Shown: positions 17,763 through 26,175 of the stretch, piece after piece
Layout of the letters: each line of letters starts with the position of its first letter
Numbering within the stretch: the stretch's first letter is position 1
NCBI GenBank assembly: GCA_018902755.1
Contig: JAHIQI010000010.1
Coordinates: 39,048-103,047, forward strand
DNA from: Pseudomonadota bacterium
GTDB lineage: Bacteria; Desulfobacterota; Desulfarculia; Desulfarculales; Desulfarculaceae
Length of the DNA: 64,000 nucleotides
Direction of reading: 5' to 3'
Made by a program: the position numbers and the translations under genes
Notes under the pieces: model-generated
What the model saw: only the letters and a program-made list of their open reading frames with translations
What the model was told of the DNA's origin: nothing
The model's database searches: none

Positions 17763-17854
17763 AGCGCGCCCGCGGACCGCTTCAACCCAGTCATTTTCGA
17801 TTGAATCCCGCCTCAAATTATTAATTGAGGCCAATTCATTGATGGGGTATATTT

Positions 17855-17870
17855 GGTCTAACCTTAAGCC
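17855..17870. promoter_or_regulatory. GGTCTAACCTTA motif, candidate GntR-type site
   Basis: GGTCTAACCTTAAGCC matches 14 of 16 positions of the palindrome at 28448-28463 in front of the GntR regulator. It lies about 30 bases upstream of the fadR promoter. Confidence 0.45.
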
Positions 17871-17899
17871 AGCGGCACTTGTGAGCCCCTAAAAAATCG

Positions 17900-17928
17900 T
17901 TGACAGGCTTAGGGGGCCGTGCTACCAA
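17900..17928 (+). promoter_or_regulatory. Candidate promoter of fadR-etfBA
   Basis: TTGACA at 17900-17905, 17 bases of spacing, then TACCAA at 17923-17928. The -35 is perfect, the -10 weak. The predicted start of transcription falls at the FadR operator. Confidence 0.5.
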
Positions 17929-17935
17929 AGAGCTT

Positions 17936-17953
17936 TGAATGAATCATCATTCA
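17936..17953. promoter_or_regulatory. FadR (TetR-type) operator
   Basis: TGAATGA-ATCA-TCATTCA: perfect 7-bp inverted arms around 4 bases. It differs at one defined position from the Bacillus FadR/YsiA consensus (TGAATGAMTANTCATTCA), and lies just before a TetR gene closely resembling that regulator. Confidence 0.75.
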
Positions 17954-18005
17954 TTGATTTTAACCTCTACGGCGCGGTTGGGGCCACCGCGCGGGACGTA
18001 GCACT

Positions 18006-18617
18006 TTGAAAGCAGATTCCAAGAAAAACAGCGACAAACATCGCCGCATCATCGAAGCGGCGGTCAAGGTTTTCGCTAAAAACGGATTCTTCAACTCCAA
18101 GGTTAGTGAGATCGCCCGCGCCGCCAATGTTGCCGACGGCACCATCTATCTCTACTTCCAAAACAAGGACGACATCCTCATCTGCCTGTTCGAAGAGGAG
18201 ATGAGCAAGGTGCTTAACAAAATGCGCCAGGCACTGGAGGGGATCACCGATCCCGCCCACAAGCTGGAGCGCTTTGCCCTGGCGCACCTGAGCCTTTTGG
18301 AGGAGAGCCAGGAGTTGGCCGAGATCATCCAGGTGGAGATTCGTCAGTCCTCCAAGTTCATGAAGGAGTACTCCAACCAGCAATTTCACGAATACTTGAA
18401 CATCATCAGCACAATCATCAAGGAAGGCCAGGCCCAGGGAGTGTTCCGCCAAGACATCATGCCCGGAGTGGCCAAGCGGGCCTTTTTCGGCGCCCTGGAC
18501 GAGATGAGCCGGTATTGGGTGTTGTCCTCGGTCAAAAAATATTCCATAACCATGGCTGCACAGCAGATAAGCGATTTCTTTATTAAAGGAATGTTAACCC
18601 AGAAAAGCGAAGACTAA
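18006..18617 (+). CDS. fadR: TetR-family fatty-acid degradation regulator, FadR/YsiA-like
   Basis: 203 residues from TTG 18006. N-terminal helix-turn-helix VSEIARAANVADGTIYLYFQNKDDILI closely matches Bacillus FadR (YsiA), and the ligand domain shares EIIQVEIRQS and EYLNIISTIIKEGQ-type segments. FadR represses beta-oxidation genes and lets go when it binds long-chain acyl-CoA. Here it precedes etfB-etfA as in Bacillus, and a FadR-like palindrome overlaps the promoter, so autoregulation and control of the ETF genes are likely. No strong ribosome site is visible. Confidence 0.85.
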   Translation: MKADSKKNSDKHRRIIEAAVKVFAKNGFFNSKVSEIARAANVADGTIYLYFQNKDDILICLFEEEMSKVLNKMRQALEGITDPAHKLERFALAHLSLLEESQELAEIIQVEIRQSSKFMKEYSNQQFHEYLNIISTIIKEGQAQGVFRQDIMPGVAKRAFFGALDEMSRYWVLSSVKKYSITMAAQQISDFFIKGMLTQKSED

Positions 18618-18675
18618 TTAGGTCCCAAGTTTTTCCTGTTACCCCAGCGCAAGCTAGGAAAGGAGGGGTGGAACC

Positions 18676-19446
18676 GTGAACATCGTGGTATGCATCAAGC
18701 AGGTGCCGGACACCGAGGCGGTGATCAAGGTCGCCAGCGACGGCAAGTCCATAGACACCGGTGACATCAAGTGGGTGATGAATCCCTATGACGAGTTCGG
18801 CGTGGAAGAAGCGCTCCGGATAGTCAAGGCCCAGGGCGGCGAAGTGACCGTGATCGGCGCGGGCCCCGCCCGTGTGGTCGAGGCCCTGCGCACCGCGTTG
18901 GCCATGGGCGCCGACAAGGCCATCCACATTCAAGACGACAACCTTTACGGGGCCGACCCCATCGCCGTGGCCAAGATGTTGGCCAAGGCCATCGAGCCCC
19001 TTAGCCCGGACATCATCTTCTTCGGCCAGCGCGCCGTGGACGACGACTCCGGCGTGGTCAGCTCGGCCCTGGCCGACCTGCTGGGCCTGCCCCAGCTCTC
19101 GGTGGTCACCAAGCTGGAAATCGCCGACGGCAAGGCCAAGGCCGTGCGCCCCATCGAGGGCCAGACCCTGGTGCTGGAATCCCCCCTGCCGGTGGTGGTC
19201 ACCGCCCAGAAGGGCCTCAACGAGCCCCGTTATGCCTCCCTACCGGGCATCATGAAGGCCAAGAAAAAGCCTCTGGAAGTCAAAACCCCGGCGGACTTGG
19301 GCGCGGAACGCTCCGATTTCATCGAGATCGCGGCCCTGAATCCGCCTCCGGCCCGCGCTCCCGGCAAGACCGTGGAGGGTGAGAGCCCGGCGGAGCTGGC
19401 GGCCAATTTGGCCAAGCTGCTCAAGGAAGAGGCCAAGGTCATCTAA
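18676..19446 (+). CDS. etfB: Electron transfer flavoprotein beta subunit
   Basis: 256 residues, GTG start with AGGAGGGG ribosome site. Seen: MNIVVCIKQVPDTEAVIKV, MNPYDEFGVEEALRI, the FGQRAVDDDSGVV block and VVTAQKGLNEPRYASLPGIMKAKKKP recognition loop. With EtfA it takes electrons from acyl-CoA dehydrogenases to the quinone pool or other acceptors. The QRAVDDDSG and long-loop features occur in several ETF groups, so an electron-bifurcating form cannot be settled from this alone. Confidence 0.95.
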   Translation: MNIVVCIKQVPDTEAVIKVASDGKSIDTGDIKWVMNPYDEFGVEEALRIVKAQGGEVTVIGAGPARVVEALRTALAMGADKAIHIQDDNLYGADPIAVAKMLAKAIEPLSPDIIFFGQRAVDDDSGVVSSALADLLGLPQLSVVTKLEIADGKAKAVRPIEGQTLVLESPLPVVVTAQKGLNEPRYASLPGIMKAKKKPLEVKTPADLGAERSDFIEIAALNPPPARAPGKTVEGESPAELAANLAKLLKEEAKVI

Positions 19447-19495
19447 GGACCCCCGAAAGGATCATCACCTTTCGCACGAAGGGAGAGCATATATC

Positions 19496-20449
19496 ATGGC
19501 TGGTGTTTGGATAATCGCCGAGCAGCGTGACGGCGAATTCAGAAAAATAACCCTTGAAGTGGCCAGCGCGGCCAAAAAAGTGGCCGACGGGCTGGGCACC
19601 GAGGTGACCGCCCTGGTGCTGGGCTCGGGCATGGAAGGCGCTTGCGCCGCCCTGGGCAAGTACGGCGTGGCCAAGGTGCTCTACGGCGACGGCGAGGCCT
19701 TTGCCGCCTACACCACCGACGCCTACACCAACGCCTGCGCGGCCATCATCAAGGACGGCGCCCCGGACGTGCTGCTCATGGGCGCTTCCATGCAGGGCAA
19801 GGACCTTGGCGGCCGTTTGGCGGCCCGCCTGGACACGGGCATCGCGGTGGACTGCACCGCCCTGGCCGTGGAAGACGGCAAGCTCAAGGCCACCCGGCCC
19901 ATGTACGCCGGTAAGGTCTACGCCGATATCTTCATCAACGGCTCGCCCCAGATCGCTTCCCTGCGCCCCAACGTCTTCGACATCGTCGAGACCGGCGGCG
20001 AAGCGGCCGTGGAGAGCGTTTCCGCCGACGCGGGCGAGGTCAAGGCCGTGGTGGCCGAGGTCCAGGCCGCCGAGGAAGGCAAAGTCGACCTCACCGAGGC
20101 CACGGTCATCGTCAGCGGCGGCCGCGGCATGAAAGAGGCCGATAACTTCAAACTGCTGGAAGAGCTGGCCGGAAAGCTGGGCGCCGCCGTGGGCGCCTCG
20201 CGTAGCGCGGTGGACGCGGGCTGGCGCTCCCACACCGACCAGGTGGGCCAGACCGGCAAGGTGGTCACCCCCAACCTGTACATCGCCTGCGGCATCTCCG
20301 GTGCCATCCAGCACCTGGCGGGCATGGGCTCCTCCAAGGTCATCGTGGCCATCAACAAGGACCCCGACGCCCCCATCCACACCAAGGCCGACTACTGCGT
20401 GGTGGCCGACCTGTTCGACGTGGTGCCCGAGCTGACCAAAGAAATCTAG
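19496..20449 (+). CDS. etfA: Electron transfer flavoprotein alpha subunit
   Basis: 317 residues from ATG 19496 with GGGAG upstream; the frame is open earlier but that part lies in etfB. N-terminal GVWIIAEQRDGEF, C-terminal FAD domain with VSGGRGMKEADNFKLLEELA, GASRSAVDAGW, QVGQTGKVVTPNLYIACGISGAIQHLAGM and INKDPDAPIHTKADYCVVAD. No extra N-terminal ferredoxin domain. 49 bases after etfB, followed by a strong terminator, so fadR-etfB-etfA forms a unit. Confidence 0.96.
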   Translation: MAGVWIIAEQRDGEFRKITLEVASAAKKVADGLGTEVTALVLGSGMEGACAALGKYGVAKVLYGDGEAFAAYTTDAYTNACAAIIKDGAPDVLLMGASMQGKDLGGRLAARLDTGIAVDCTALAVEDGKLKATRPMYAGKVYADIFINGSPQIASLRPNVFDIVETGGEAAVESVSADAGEVKAVVAEVQAAEEGKVDLTEATVIVSGGRGMKEADNFKLLEELAGKLGAAVGASRSAVDAGWRSHTDQVGQTGKVVTPNLYIACGISGAIQHLAGMGSSKVIVAINKDPDAPIHTKADYCVVADLFDVVPELTKEI

Positions 20450-20480
20450 CTCCCGCGCCGCTTGGGCAAACCGAGCGATA

Positions 20481-20513
20481 AAAGCCCCCGCCCTTTTGGG
20501 CGGGGGCTTTCTT
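20481..20513 (+). terminator. Intrinsic terminator after etfA
   Basis: Perfect 13-bp stem AAAGCCCCCGCCC with TTTT loop, followed by CTTATTT. Confidence 0.85.
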
Positions 20514-20562
20514 ATTTAAGGGCGGGGCAGAAGTTATCCCGGCATATCTTGATTAGAGATTT

Positions 20563-20595
20563 GTTGGGTTTCGCTTCGCTCTACCCAACCTACAC
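20563..20595. repeat. GTTGGGT inverted repeat, copy 1
   Basis: GTTGGGT, a TTCGCTTCGCTCT spacer, then ACCCAACCTACAC. Same core as copies at 40660, 41770 and 42448. Confidence 0.7.
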
Positions 20596-20615
20596 TATTG
20601 CCAAATAAATATTAG

Positions 20616-20737
20616 CGGCACAGCCAGGTGGCGGCAGACAAGGCGGCGGCGAGCGCATACCGCAGGCGTATTGTTAATATGCCGAGGTCTAAGCGATGCC
20701 GCCAACGCAGTATCCCGCCGCCTAGCGAAGCCGCCGC
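20616..20737. repeat. CACAGCCAG intergenic repeat, copy 2
   Basis: GGCACAGCCAGGTGGCGGCAGACAAGGCG start, a central imperfect hairpin (GGCGTATT...AATATGCC) and a CGCCGCCTAGCGAAGCCGCCG-type end. It abuts the stop of the DUF3795 gene. Same orientation as copy 3. Confidence 0.65.
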
Positions 20738-21229
20738 CTAATCCAGGTCCACCGCCGTCTTGCACTGATTACAGCGAGCAGCCCCACGGAACAGCTTGTT
20801 GCCGCACTCGGGGCAGAGGTAGCGGGCCTGTTCGTCCTCGATCCACTTTTGGGTGCCCATTTCGCGCCAGTAGGGGATGGCCCGGAGGATGACCTTCTTA
20901 CCCACGGTCATGGGAAAGTTGTCGATGTGGGCGCAGGGGAAATCGTCGCACTGGTGGCAGCCCTCATAGCCCTTTTCCCGGGTGCAGTCCTTGATGGCGC
21001 AGCGCCTGCAAAACACGAAGGGCTCCTCGGACATGCAGCCCTTGCACTTGATGTCCGCGGCGGTGAGCGACTCGGCCCCGTCGAGGCCCCCCTTGCCGGG
21101 CTTGCCGCCCTGGTACAGGCCCACCAATGCCTGCTTGAATTTTTCGTTGTTGTCGCGGTCGGCCATGTAGATGGCGCACACCCCGCAGTACAGCCCGCAA
21201 GGGGCCACGAAATCCGGATTGACCTGCAT
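20738..21229 (-). CDS. DUF3795 cysteine-rich protein
   Basis: 163 residues with about 16 cysteines: an N-terminal CGLYCGVCAIY block, CKGC, CRRCAIKDC, CHQCDDFPC, and a C-terminal zinc-ribbon pair CPEC...CNQC. The N-terminal two thirds match DUF3795, common in anaerobes and of unknown role; the clusters suggest bound metal or Fe-S. The added C-terminal zinc ribbon is a further domain. It has its own promoter and is flanked by two directly oriented repeats. Confidence 0.85.
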   Translation of the reverse strand: MQVNPDFVAPCGLYCGVCAIYMADRDNNEKFKQALVGLYQGGKPGKGGLDGAESLTAADIKCKGCMSEEPFVFCRRCAIKDCTREKGYEGCHQCDDFPCAHIDNFPMTVGKKVILRAIPYWREMGTQKWIEDEQARYLCPECGNKLFRGAARCNQCKTAVDLD

Positions 21230-21309
21230 GCCTTGCCTCCCCCTCTTCCAAAGTTTTTCCTCCGGAATTTTGCTTCACCCCGCTGAGTGGTTTTGGAGTA
21301 GTTGGCTAT

Positions 21310-21339
21310 ATAATAGCTATATTGTAATTACATAGTCAA
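21310..21339 (-). promoter_or_regulatory. Promoter of the DUF3795 gene
   Basis: On the minus strand TTGACT (21339-21334), 18 bases, TATTAT (21315-21310), in a locally AT-rich stretch 80 bases before the ATG. Confidence 0.6.
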
Positions 21340-21373
21340 TGGCAATTCACACCCCACGCGTAGCCTATAGTCC

Positions 21374-21423
21374 AAAAAAATCCGTGCCACCGCCGCAGGG
21401 TTTCGCGGCGATGGCACGGATTT
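21374..21423 (-). terminator. Terminator of the TRAP/CoA-transferase operon
   Basis: Long hairpin: 12-bp perfect outer stem (AAATCCGTGCCA), one mismatch, 6-bp inner stem. On the minus strand it is followed by seven T residues. It lies after the last CoA-transferase gene and a repeat copy. Confidence 0.8.
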
Positions 21424-21469
21424 CGTTTTCACGATTTTAAATCTTTTCGCCCGGCGGCCACCGCCAGCA

Positions 21470-21593
21470 GCACAGCCAGGTGGTGCTAGGCAAGGCGTCG
21501 GGCAAGTGAGACCCGCAGGCGTATATGCCAATACGCCGAGGAGGCGAGCGCCGCCCGCAACGCAGCATAGCGCCGCCTGGCGCAGCCGCCCGC
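21470..21593. repeat. CACAGCCAG intergenic repeat, copy 3
   Basis: Starts CACAGCCAGGTGG, contains GGCAAGGCG and a central hairpin GGCGTAT...ATACGCC, ends in CGCCGCCTGGCGCAGCC. It abuts the CoA-transferase beta stop. The rest of 21230-21593 holds the promoter and terminator listed here. Confidence 0.65.
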
Positions 21594-22364
21594 CTAAGCA
21601 GCTGGGCCGAGGATTAGCCGTTGAGGGTCCACCTCCTCGCGCAAAATCCGCAACTCCTGCTGGTTGGGGGCCGGGGTCTCCACGGCCTGGGACACGTCCA
21701 GCTCAAAGCCGGTCTCGTCCTTTACCCGCTCCACGCTCACCCCGGGGTAGACCTCGGCCAGGTACATGTGCTTGGTCTCGGGGTGGAACTTGAGGATGCC
21801 CAGGTTGGTGACCACGGCCAGGGGCCCGCCCCGCTTGAAGCCCGCCTTTTGGCGCGAGTCGCCGCCGTCCAGCCAGCCGGGGCTGGTAAGGTAGTCCACC
21901 TTGGGCACGAAGCGCTTCTTCTCGTGCTGCATGAAGATGATCACCCCCCAGGCCAACGAGGCGGCGTCGCACGCCCCGCCGCTGCCGGGGAAGCGCACCT
22001 TGGGGTGGCGGTAGTCGCCCAGGACGGTGGAGTTCAGGTTGCCGTAAGGGTCTATCTGGGCCGCGCCCAAGAAGGCGATGGTGGACAGGCGGCGGTGGCT
22101 CAGAATGCTGAAGGCCTCGATGAGGCCCGCGTTCATGGCGCTGCCGGACATCACCCGGGGGTCGGCCACGGCCAGGGGCAGCTCGTCCAGGGCGGGATCG
22201 ATGCCCCCGGTCTCGAAAAACACCACCGATTCCGGGGCGTGGATGCGCTTGGCCACGGTGGCGGCCAGCATGGACAAACCCGTGCCCGCGAAGAGCACCG
22301 CGCCGTTGGGAACCAGGCGGCCCGCGCAAAGGGCCATCATTTCCTTGTCTGTGTAGTCAGCCAT
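21594..22364 (-). CDS. CoA-transferase beta subunit (glutaconate type)
   Basis: 256 residues from ATG at 22364 with GGGAG upstream. Family I CoA-transferase subunit B: catalytic Glu expected in VVFFETGGIDP (about residue 51), GSAMNAGLIEAFS, FLGAAQIDPYGNLNST and FPGSGGACDAASLAWG are present. With the alpha subunit it moves CoA between acyl-CoA and a free acid through a glutamyl-CoA intermediate. Substrate unknown; the adjacent TRAP importer suggests activation of the imported acid. The long frame extending to 22523 is not needed. Confidence 0.88.
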   Translation of the reverse strand: MADYTDKEMMALCAGRLVPNGAVLFAGTGLSMLAATVAKRIHAPESVVFFETGGIDPALDELPLAVADPRVMSGSAMNAGLIEAFSILSHRRLSTIAFLGAAQIDPYGNLNSTVLGDYRHPKVRFPGSGGACDAASLAWGVIIFMQHEKKRFVPKVDYLTSPGWLDGGDSRQKAGFKRGGPLAVVTNLGILKFHPETKHMYLAEVYPGVSVERVKDETGFELDVSQAVETPAPNQQELRILREEVDPQRLILGPAA

Positions 22365-22377
22365 GATGCTCTGCTCC

Positions 22378-23343
22378 CTAACGCCGGTCCAGGCCCGGCG
22401 CGTATCCCAGCACCGGGTCGGCTTTGATGCGCTGCAAGGCGGCGGGGTCCAATTTGGCCAGGTAGTCCTTGAAATCCCGGCTGCCGTAGACGTACTGGTC
22501 CAGATAGGCCTGGAAGGACCCATTGTCCTTGGCCACCTTGCCGTACATCAAAAGGTGCTGGGGATCGTAGTCGTAGAAATAGTGGCAGGCGGTGGGGTGG
22601 GCCCCCAGGGGCTCGTGCACCACCGCATCGATCAGGAAGCCGGGCAAGGCGTTCTGGTCCGGGTCCTGGCGGATCTGCTCCTTGGGGACTATCTCCTCGC
22701 AGCTCACGATTACCCGGTCGGCGGCCCGCGCCTGCTCCAGGTCGGCGAAGCTCAGGCCCTTGATGCGCACCGTGCCGTCTTGGCCCACCTGCTGGGCGTG
22801 CAGCAGGGTCACGTCCGGGTTCAGGGCGGGCAGGAGCACCACCTTGTCGCCGGGCTCGGCAAAGGGGTTGTCCTGCACGGCCAGCTTTAGCCCCGGCACC
22901 TTGCCCTTGCCCCGGTCCTCGGGGCTGAAGCCGTCCTTTTTCACGATGTCGGTGTTGAGCCCGGTCTTGGTGGCGATCATGGGCAGGCCCATGGCCCCGG
23001 CCCAGAACCTTAGGCTCATCTGGTAGTTGCTGTAGTCCTCCAGGGAGATGTCTCCCTGTTGCACCGCGCGGCGAAAGCGCACGCAGGTGGGGGCGAAGCG
23101 GCCCAGGCCTCCGTAGGCGATCTCCATGCGGCCCACGCAACCGGCCCCCACCAACAGGTCCATGGCCTGGCCCTGGGAGTGGCAGACCAGGTAGAGGTCC
23201 TTTATGCCCTGGCGGATTATCTCATGGGCCAGGGACATGGGGTTGCGGCTAAGGGTGAACCCTCCCAGGGACACCTGGTCCCCGGAATGCACGAATTTCT
23301 CCACCGCCTGTTTGGCGGTCATCAGTTTGCCGGTAAGGTCCAT
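22378..23343 (-). CDS. CoA-transferase alpha subunit (glutaconate type)
   Basis: 321 residues. Seen: KLMTAKQAVEKFVHSGDQVSLGGFTLSRNP, the conserved SQGQAMDLLVGAGCVGRMEIAYGGLG-type core and VLLPALNPDVTLLHAQQVG, typical of GctA-like subunits. The C-terminal part carries HEPLGAHPTACHYFYDYD, common in deltaproteobacterial homologues. It lies 13 bases before the beta subunit and 90 bases after the TRAP permease gene, in the same direction. Confidence 0.88.
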   Translation of the reverse strand: MDLTGKLMTAKQAVEKFVHSGDQVSLGGFTLSRNPMSLAHEIIRQGIKDLYLVCHSQGQAMDLLVGAGCVGRMEIAYGGLGRFAPTCVRFRRAVQQGDISLEDYSNYQMSLRFWAGAMGLPMIATKTGLNTDIVKKDGFSPEDRGKGKVPGLKLAVQDNPFAEPGDKVVLLPALNPDVTLLHAQQVGQDGTVRIKGLSFADLEQARAADRVIVSCEEIVPKEQIRQDPDQNALPGFLIDAVVHEPLGAHPTACHYFYDYDPQHLLMYGKVAKDNGSFQAYLDQYVYGSRDFKDYLAKLDPAALQRIKADPVLGYAPGLDRR

Positions 23344-23433
23344 GACTCGGCACTTATCGGGCGGCCGAGTCCGCCGCCGGGCAGGCGTCGGTGGTCGGCG
23401 AGGTGTTCTGGCTCAGATGCGGCTTCATCACTT

Positions 23434-25626
23434 TCAGGCTCCGCTTGCATTGGTTGCCGCCTGGGGCTGTGGGCCTCCGGCGGCGGGGTTGATAAACTTC
23501 TGCATGACTACGACCATGGCCAGCAAAGCCAGGCCCACCACGTCCAGCAGCCAAACCGGAATGACGCCGCCGCCGGGCAGGGGGATGTCCGGCCAGAACA
23601 ACATGGCCGCCGCGAAAACCAACATGATGGTCTCCAGCACGGTGGCCTTGCGGAACATGTACCGGTCCAGGGCGGCGGCGAAGGCCACCAGGCCCAGCAG
23701 GGTGGTGATCCAGGAAATAATCACCTCCCAGTGCATGAGCTCATATTCCTTGCCCATGCCCAGGATGGGGCGATAGGCCATGACGATGGGAATGATGTAG
23801 AGCCCCTTGGCTAACTTCCAGCTGGTGAAGGCCGTCTGCATGGGGTTGGCCCCGGCCACCCCGGCCCCGGCAAAGGAGGCCAGGGACACCGGCGGGGTCA
23901 CGTTGGCGTCCTGGGAATACCAGAACACGATCATGTGGGTGACCAACAGCGGCACCCCCAGATCCAACAGGGCCGGACCGGCCAGGGTGGCCAGCACGAT
24001 GTAGCTGGCGGTCACCGGCAGGCCCATGCCCAACACCAGGGAGGCCGCGCCGATGAGCAGAATGGCCAGGGCCTCGATGCCGAAGGACAAATCCAGCACC
24101 AGGCTGGAGAACTTGAGCCCCATGCCGGTGAGGGTCACCGTGCCCACGATGATGCCCGCCGCCGCGCAGGCCACCGACACCATGATGGCGTTGCGGGCGC
24201 CGCGCTCCAGGCCGGTGAGGACCATCTTACCCTCGGCCTTGGCCAGTTGGCCCCCGGTCAGGCGCTTGTCGCTGATGGTCGAGACCACGCCCTTGTTCAC
24301 GCTCCAGCGCACCAGGTTGGCCAGGATGCTGGCGGCCAGGGTGCTCATCACCGCCACGAAGCCGGCCATCATGGGCGAGTAGTTGGCCATGAGCACGTAG
24401 ATGAGGATGCCCACCGGGATGATGAAGTGCAGGCCGCCCTTGATCACCTTCCAGGCCTTGGGCAGCTTTTCCTTGGGCTGGCCCACGATGCCTTCTTTTT
24501 TGGCCTCGAAATGCACGAACAACAGCACCGTGAGGTAGTACATGATGGCCGGAACCAGGGCCACCTTGATGATGGTGAGGTAGCTGGTGTTGGTGAACTC
24601 GGCCATGAGGAAGGCGCCGGCCCCCATGATGGGGGGCATGAGCTGGCCGCCGGTGGAGGCGGCCGCCTCGATGGCCCCGGCCACGTGGGGGCGGTAGCCC
24701 ACCCGCTTCATCATGGGGATGGTGAAGGAGCCGGTGGCCACCACGTTGCCCACCGCCGAGCCGGACACCGAGCCCATGAAGCCCGAGGCCAAGACCGCGG
24801 TCTTGGCCGGGCCGCCGCTGAAGCGGCCGGTGAGGGAGTAGGCCAGGTCGATGAAGAAGTTGCCGCCGCCGGTGACCTCTAGAAAGGCCCCGAACAACAC
24901 GAAGACGAACACGAAGGTGGCGGCCACGCCCAGAGGCAGGCCGAAGATGCCTTCGGTGGTCAGCCACAGGGTGGTGGCGATGCGCTCGACGCTGTAGGGC
25001 TTGTGCAGGAACATGTCCAGCAGGTAGGGCTCGTAGTAGTAGGCATAGAGCCCATAGCCCACGGTGGCCGCGATGACCAGCAGGGTCAGCCAGCTTTTGG
25101 GGGTGTTGCACAGCCGGGCCACCACCAGGCAGGCCAGCACCGCCATGATGATGTCGCCGGTGGTGTAGGCGTAGACCAGGGCCGCGAAGCAGATGCCGGC
25201 CATTACCCCGCCGATGACCCGGCGGCATGCCTCCAGGACCAGGATGGTGCCCGCGATGGACACGTAGATGTCCATGGGCAGCCAGTCGCCCTGGCGGGCG
25301 AAGATGGCGTCCAGGTTTATGCAGATGTAGTACACGCAGTAGCACGAGACCAGCACCAGGAACCAGTCCAGGAGCAGCCAGAAACTGAAACGGTCCTTGC
25401 GGGCCTCCGCGAAGGGAGGCCGCAGCAGGTAGGTGAGGCTGAGGATGGCCCCCAAGTGCAGCGAGCGCTGGACCAGGGCGGTGAGGGCCGTGACTCCCGC
25501 GGTGTAGAGCTGGTAGAGGCTAAGGGCCACCGCCAGCACCATGACCACCTTGGCGACGGCATGAACCAGGGCCTGGTTGGGACCGTGCTTGTCCGCCGAG
25601 GTGTTTAGCTCCGTACTTGTAAGCAT
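23434..25626 (-). CDS. TAXI-type TRAP transporter fused permease (4TM-12TM)
   Basis: 730 residues, the size of DctQ-DctM fusion permeases. N-terminal helices with RPPFAEARKDRFSFWLLLDW, then the large M-domain: FVFVLFGAFLEVTGGGNFFIDLAYSLTGRFSGGPAKTAVL-type region, GSVSGSAVGNVVATGSFTIPMMKR, STGGQLMPPIMGAGAF and VTPPVSLASFAGAGVAGANP. It imports an organic acid using a Na+ or H+ gradient with the neighbouring TAXI binding protein. The start is directly before the DUF1850 stop in the transcript. Confidence 0.93.
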   Translation of the reverse strand: MLTSTELNTSADKHGPNQALVHAVAKVVMVLAVALSLYQLYTAGVTALTALVQRSLHLGAILSLTYLLRPPFAEARKDRFSFWLLLDWFLVLVSCYCVYYICINLDAIFARQGDWLPMDIYVSIAGTILVLEACRRVIGGVMAGICFAALVYAYTTGDIIMAVLACLVVARLCNTPKSWLTLLVIAATVGYGLYAYYYEPYLLDMFLHKPYSVERIATTLWLTTEGIFGLPLGVAATFVFVFVLFGAFLEVTGGGNFFIDLAYSLTGRFSGGPAKTAVLASGFMGSVSGSAVGNVVATGSFTIPMMKRVGYRPHVAGAIEAAASTGGQLMPPIMGAGAFLMAEFTNTSYLTIIKVALVPAIMYYLTVLLFVHFEAKKEGIVGQPKEKLPKAWKVIKGGLHFIIPVGILIYVLMANYSPMMAGFVAVMSTLAASILANLVRWSVNKGVVSTISDKRLTGGQLAKAEGKMVLTGLERGARNAIMVSVACAAAGIIVGTVTLTGMGLKFSSLVLDLSFGIEALAILLIGAASLVLGMGLPVTASYIVLATLAGPALLDLGVPLLVTHMIVFWYSQDANVTPPVSLASFAGAGVAGANPMQTAFTSWKLAKGLYIIPIVMAYRPILGMGKEYELMHWEVIISWITTLLGLVAFAAALDRYMFRKATVLETIMLVFAAAMLFWPDIPLPGGGVIPVWLLDVVGLALLAMVVVMQKFINPAAGGPQPQAATNASGA

Positions 25627-26175
25627 CTAGGGCTCCTGTGTCCTTGGGGTAGCCCGGTGGGGCCATGCCCGCCGCCAAAGGCGGCCGAGCAGGCTTACCG
25701 GCCGTGCGCTGAATGTCACCGCCTGGTGAGGGGCCATGGCCGACAGGTTTGTGGCCGTGCCTCTGTACAGGATGGTGTGGTCCACCCCGGGGCTGCCCAC
25801 TCTGAGCACGAACTCTCCGGTGGGCTGGTGCATGTCGGTAATCACCTCGTACGGGCCGCGCATGACCATGCGACCCACCCCGGGCATCTTGCCCATACCC
25901 GCGCCGAACTTCAGGTAGCGCTCCTCCTCGATGTAGATGTGCCCGGCCGCGTCAACGCTATGCACTTCCCAGATGGGTGCGTTTTCCACAGAATGATAGT
26001 AGTGCACGGTGAAGCGCTCCCCGGGCTGGAGCGGCAACACCAACAGAGGCTCCCCGCCGCGCGGGGTGATCCTTAGCTCCACCCCACCGGGTATATAAGC
26101 CAGGACCAGAAGAACAAGGGCCGCCCCGGCCAGCCCGATAAGGGCCGGCCGGAGCAACCGCCGTCGTTTAAGCAT
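25627..26175 (-). CDS. DUF1850 protein of the TRAP cluster
   Basis: 182 residues. One N-terminal membrane helix (about residues 10-28), then a DUF1850 domain: LQPGERFTVHYYHSVENAPIWEVHSV is the family signature. DUF1850 genes are regularly found between TAXI binding proteins and fused TRAP permeases; their role is unknown, perhaps in periplasmic ligand handling. No gap to the binding protein before it or the permease after it. The C-terminus is basic. Confidence 0.85.
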   Translation of the reverse strand: MLKRRRLLRPALIGLAGAALVLLVLAYIPGGVELRITPRGGEPLLVLPLQPGERFTVHYYHSVENAPIWEVHSVDAAGHIYIEEERYLKFGAGMGKMPGVGRMVMRGPYEVITDMHQPTGEFVLRVGSPGVDHTILYRGTATNLSAMAPHQAVTFSARPVSLLGRLWRRAWPHRATPRTQEP

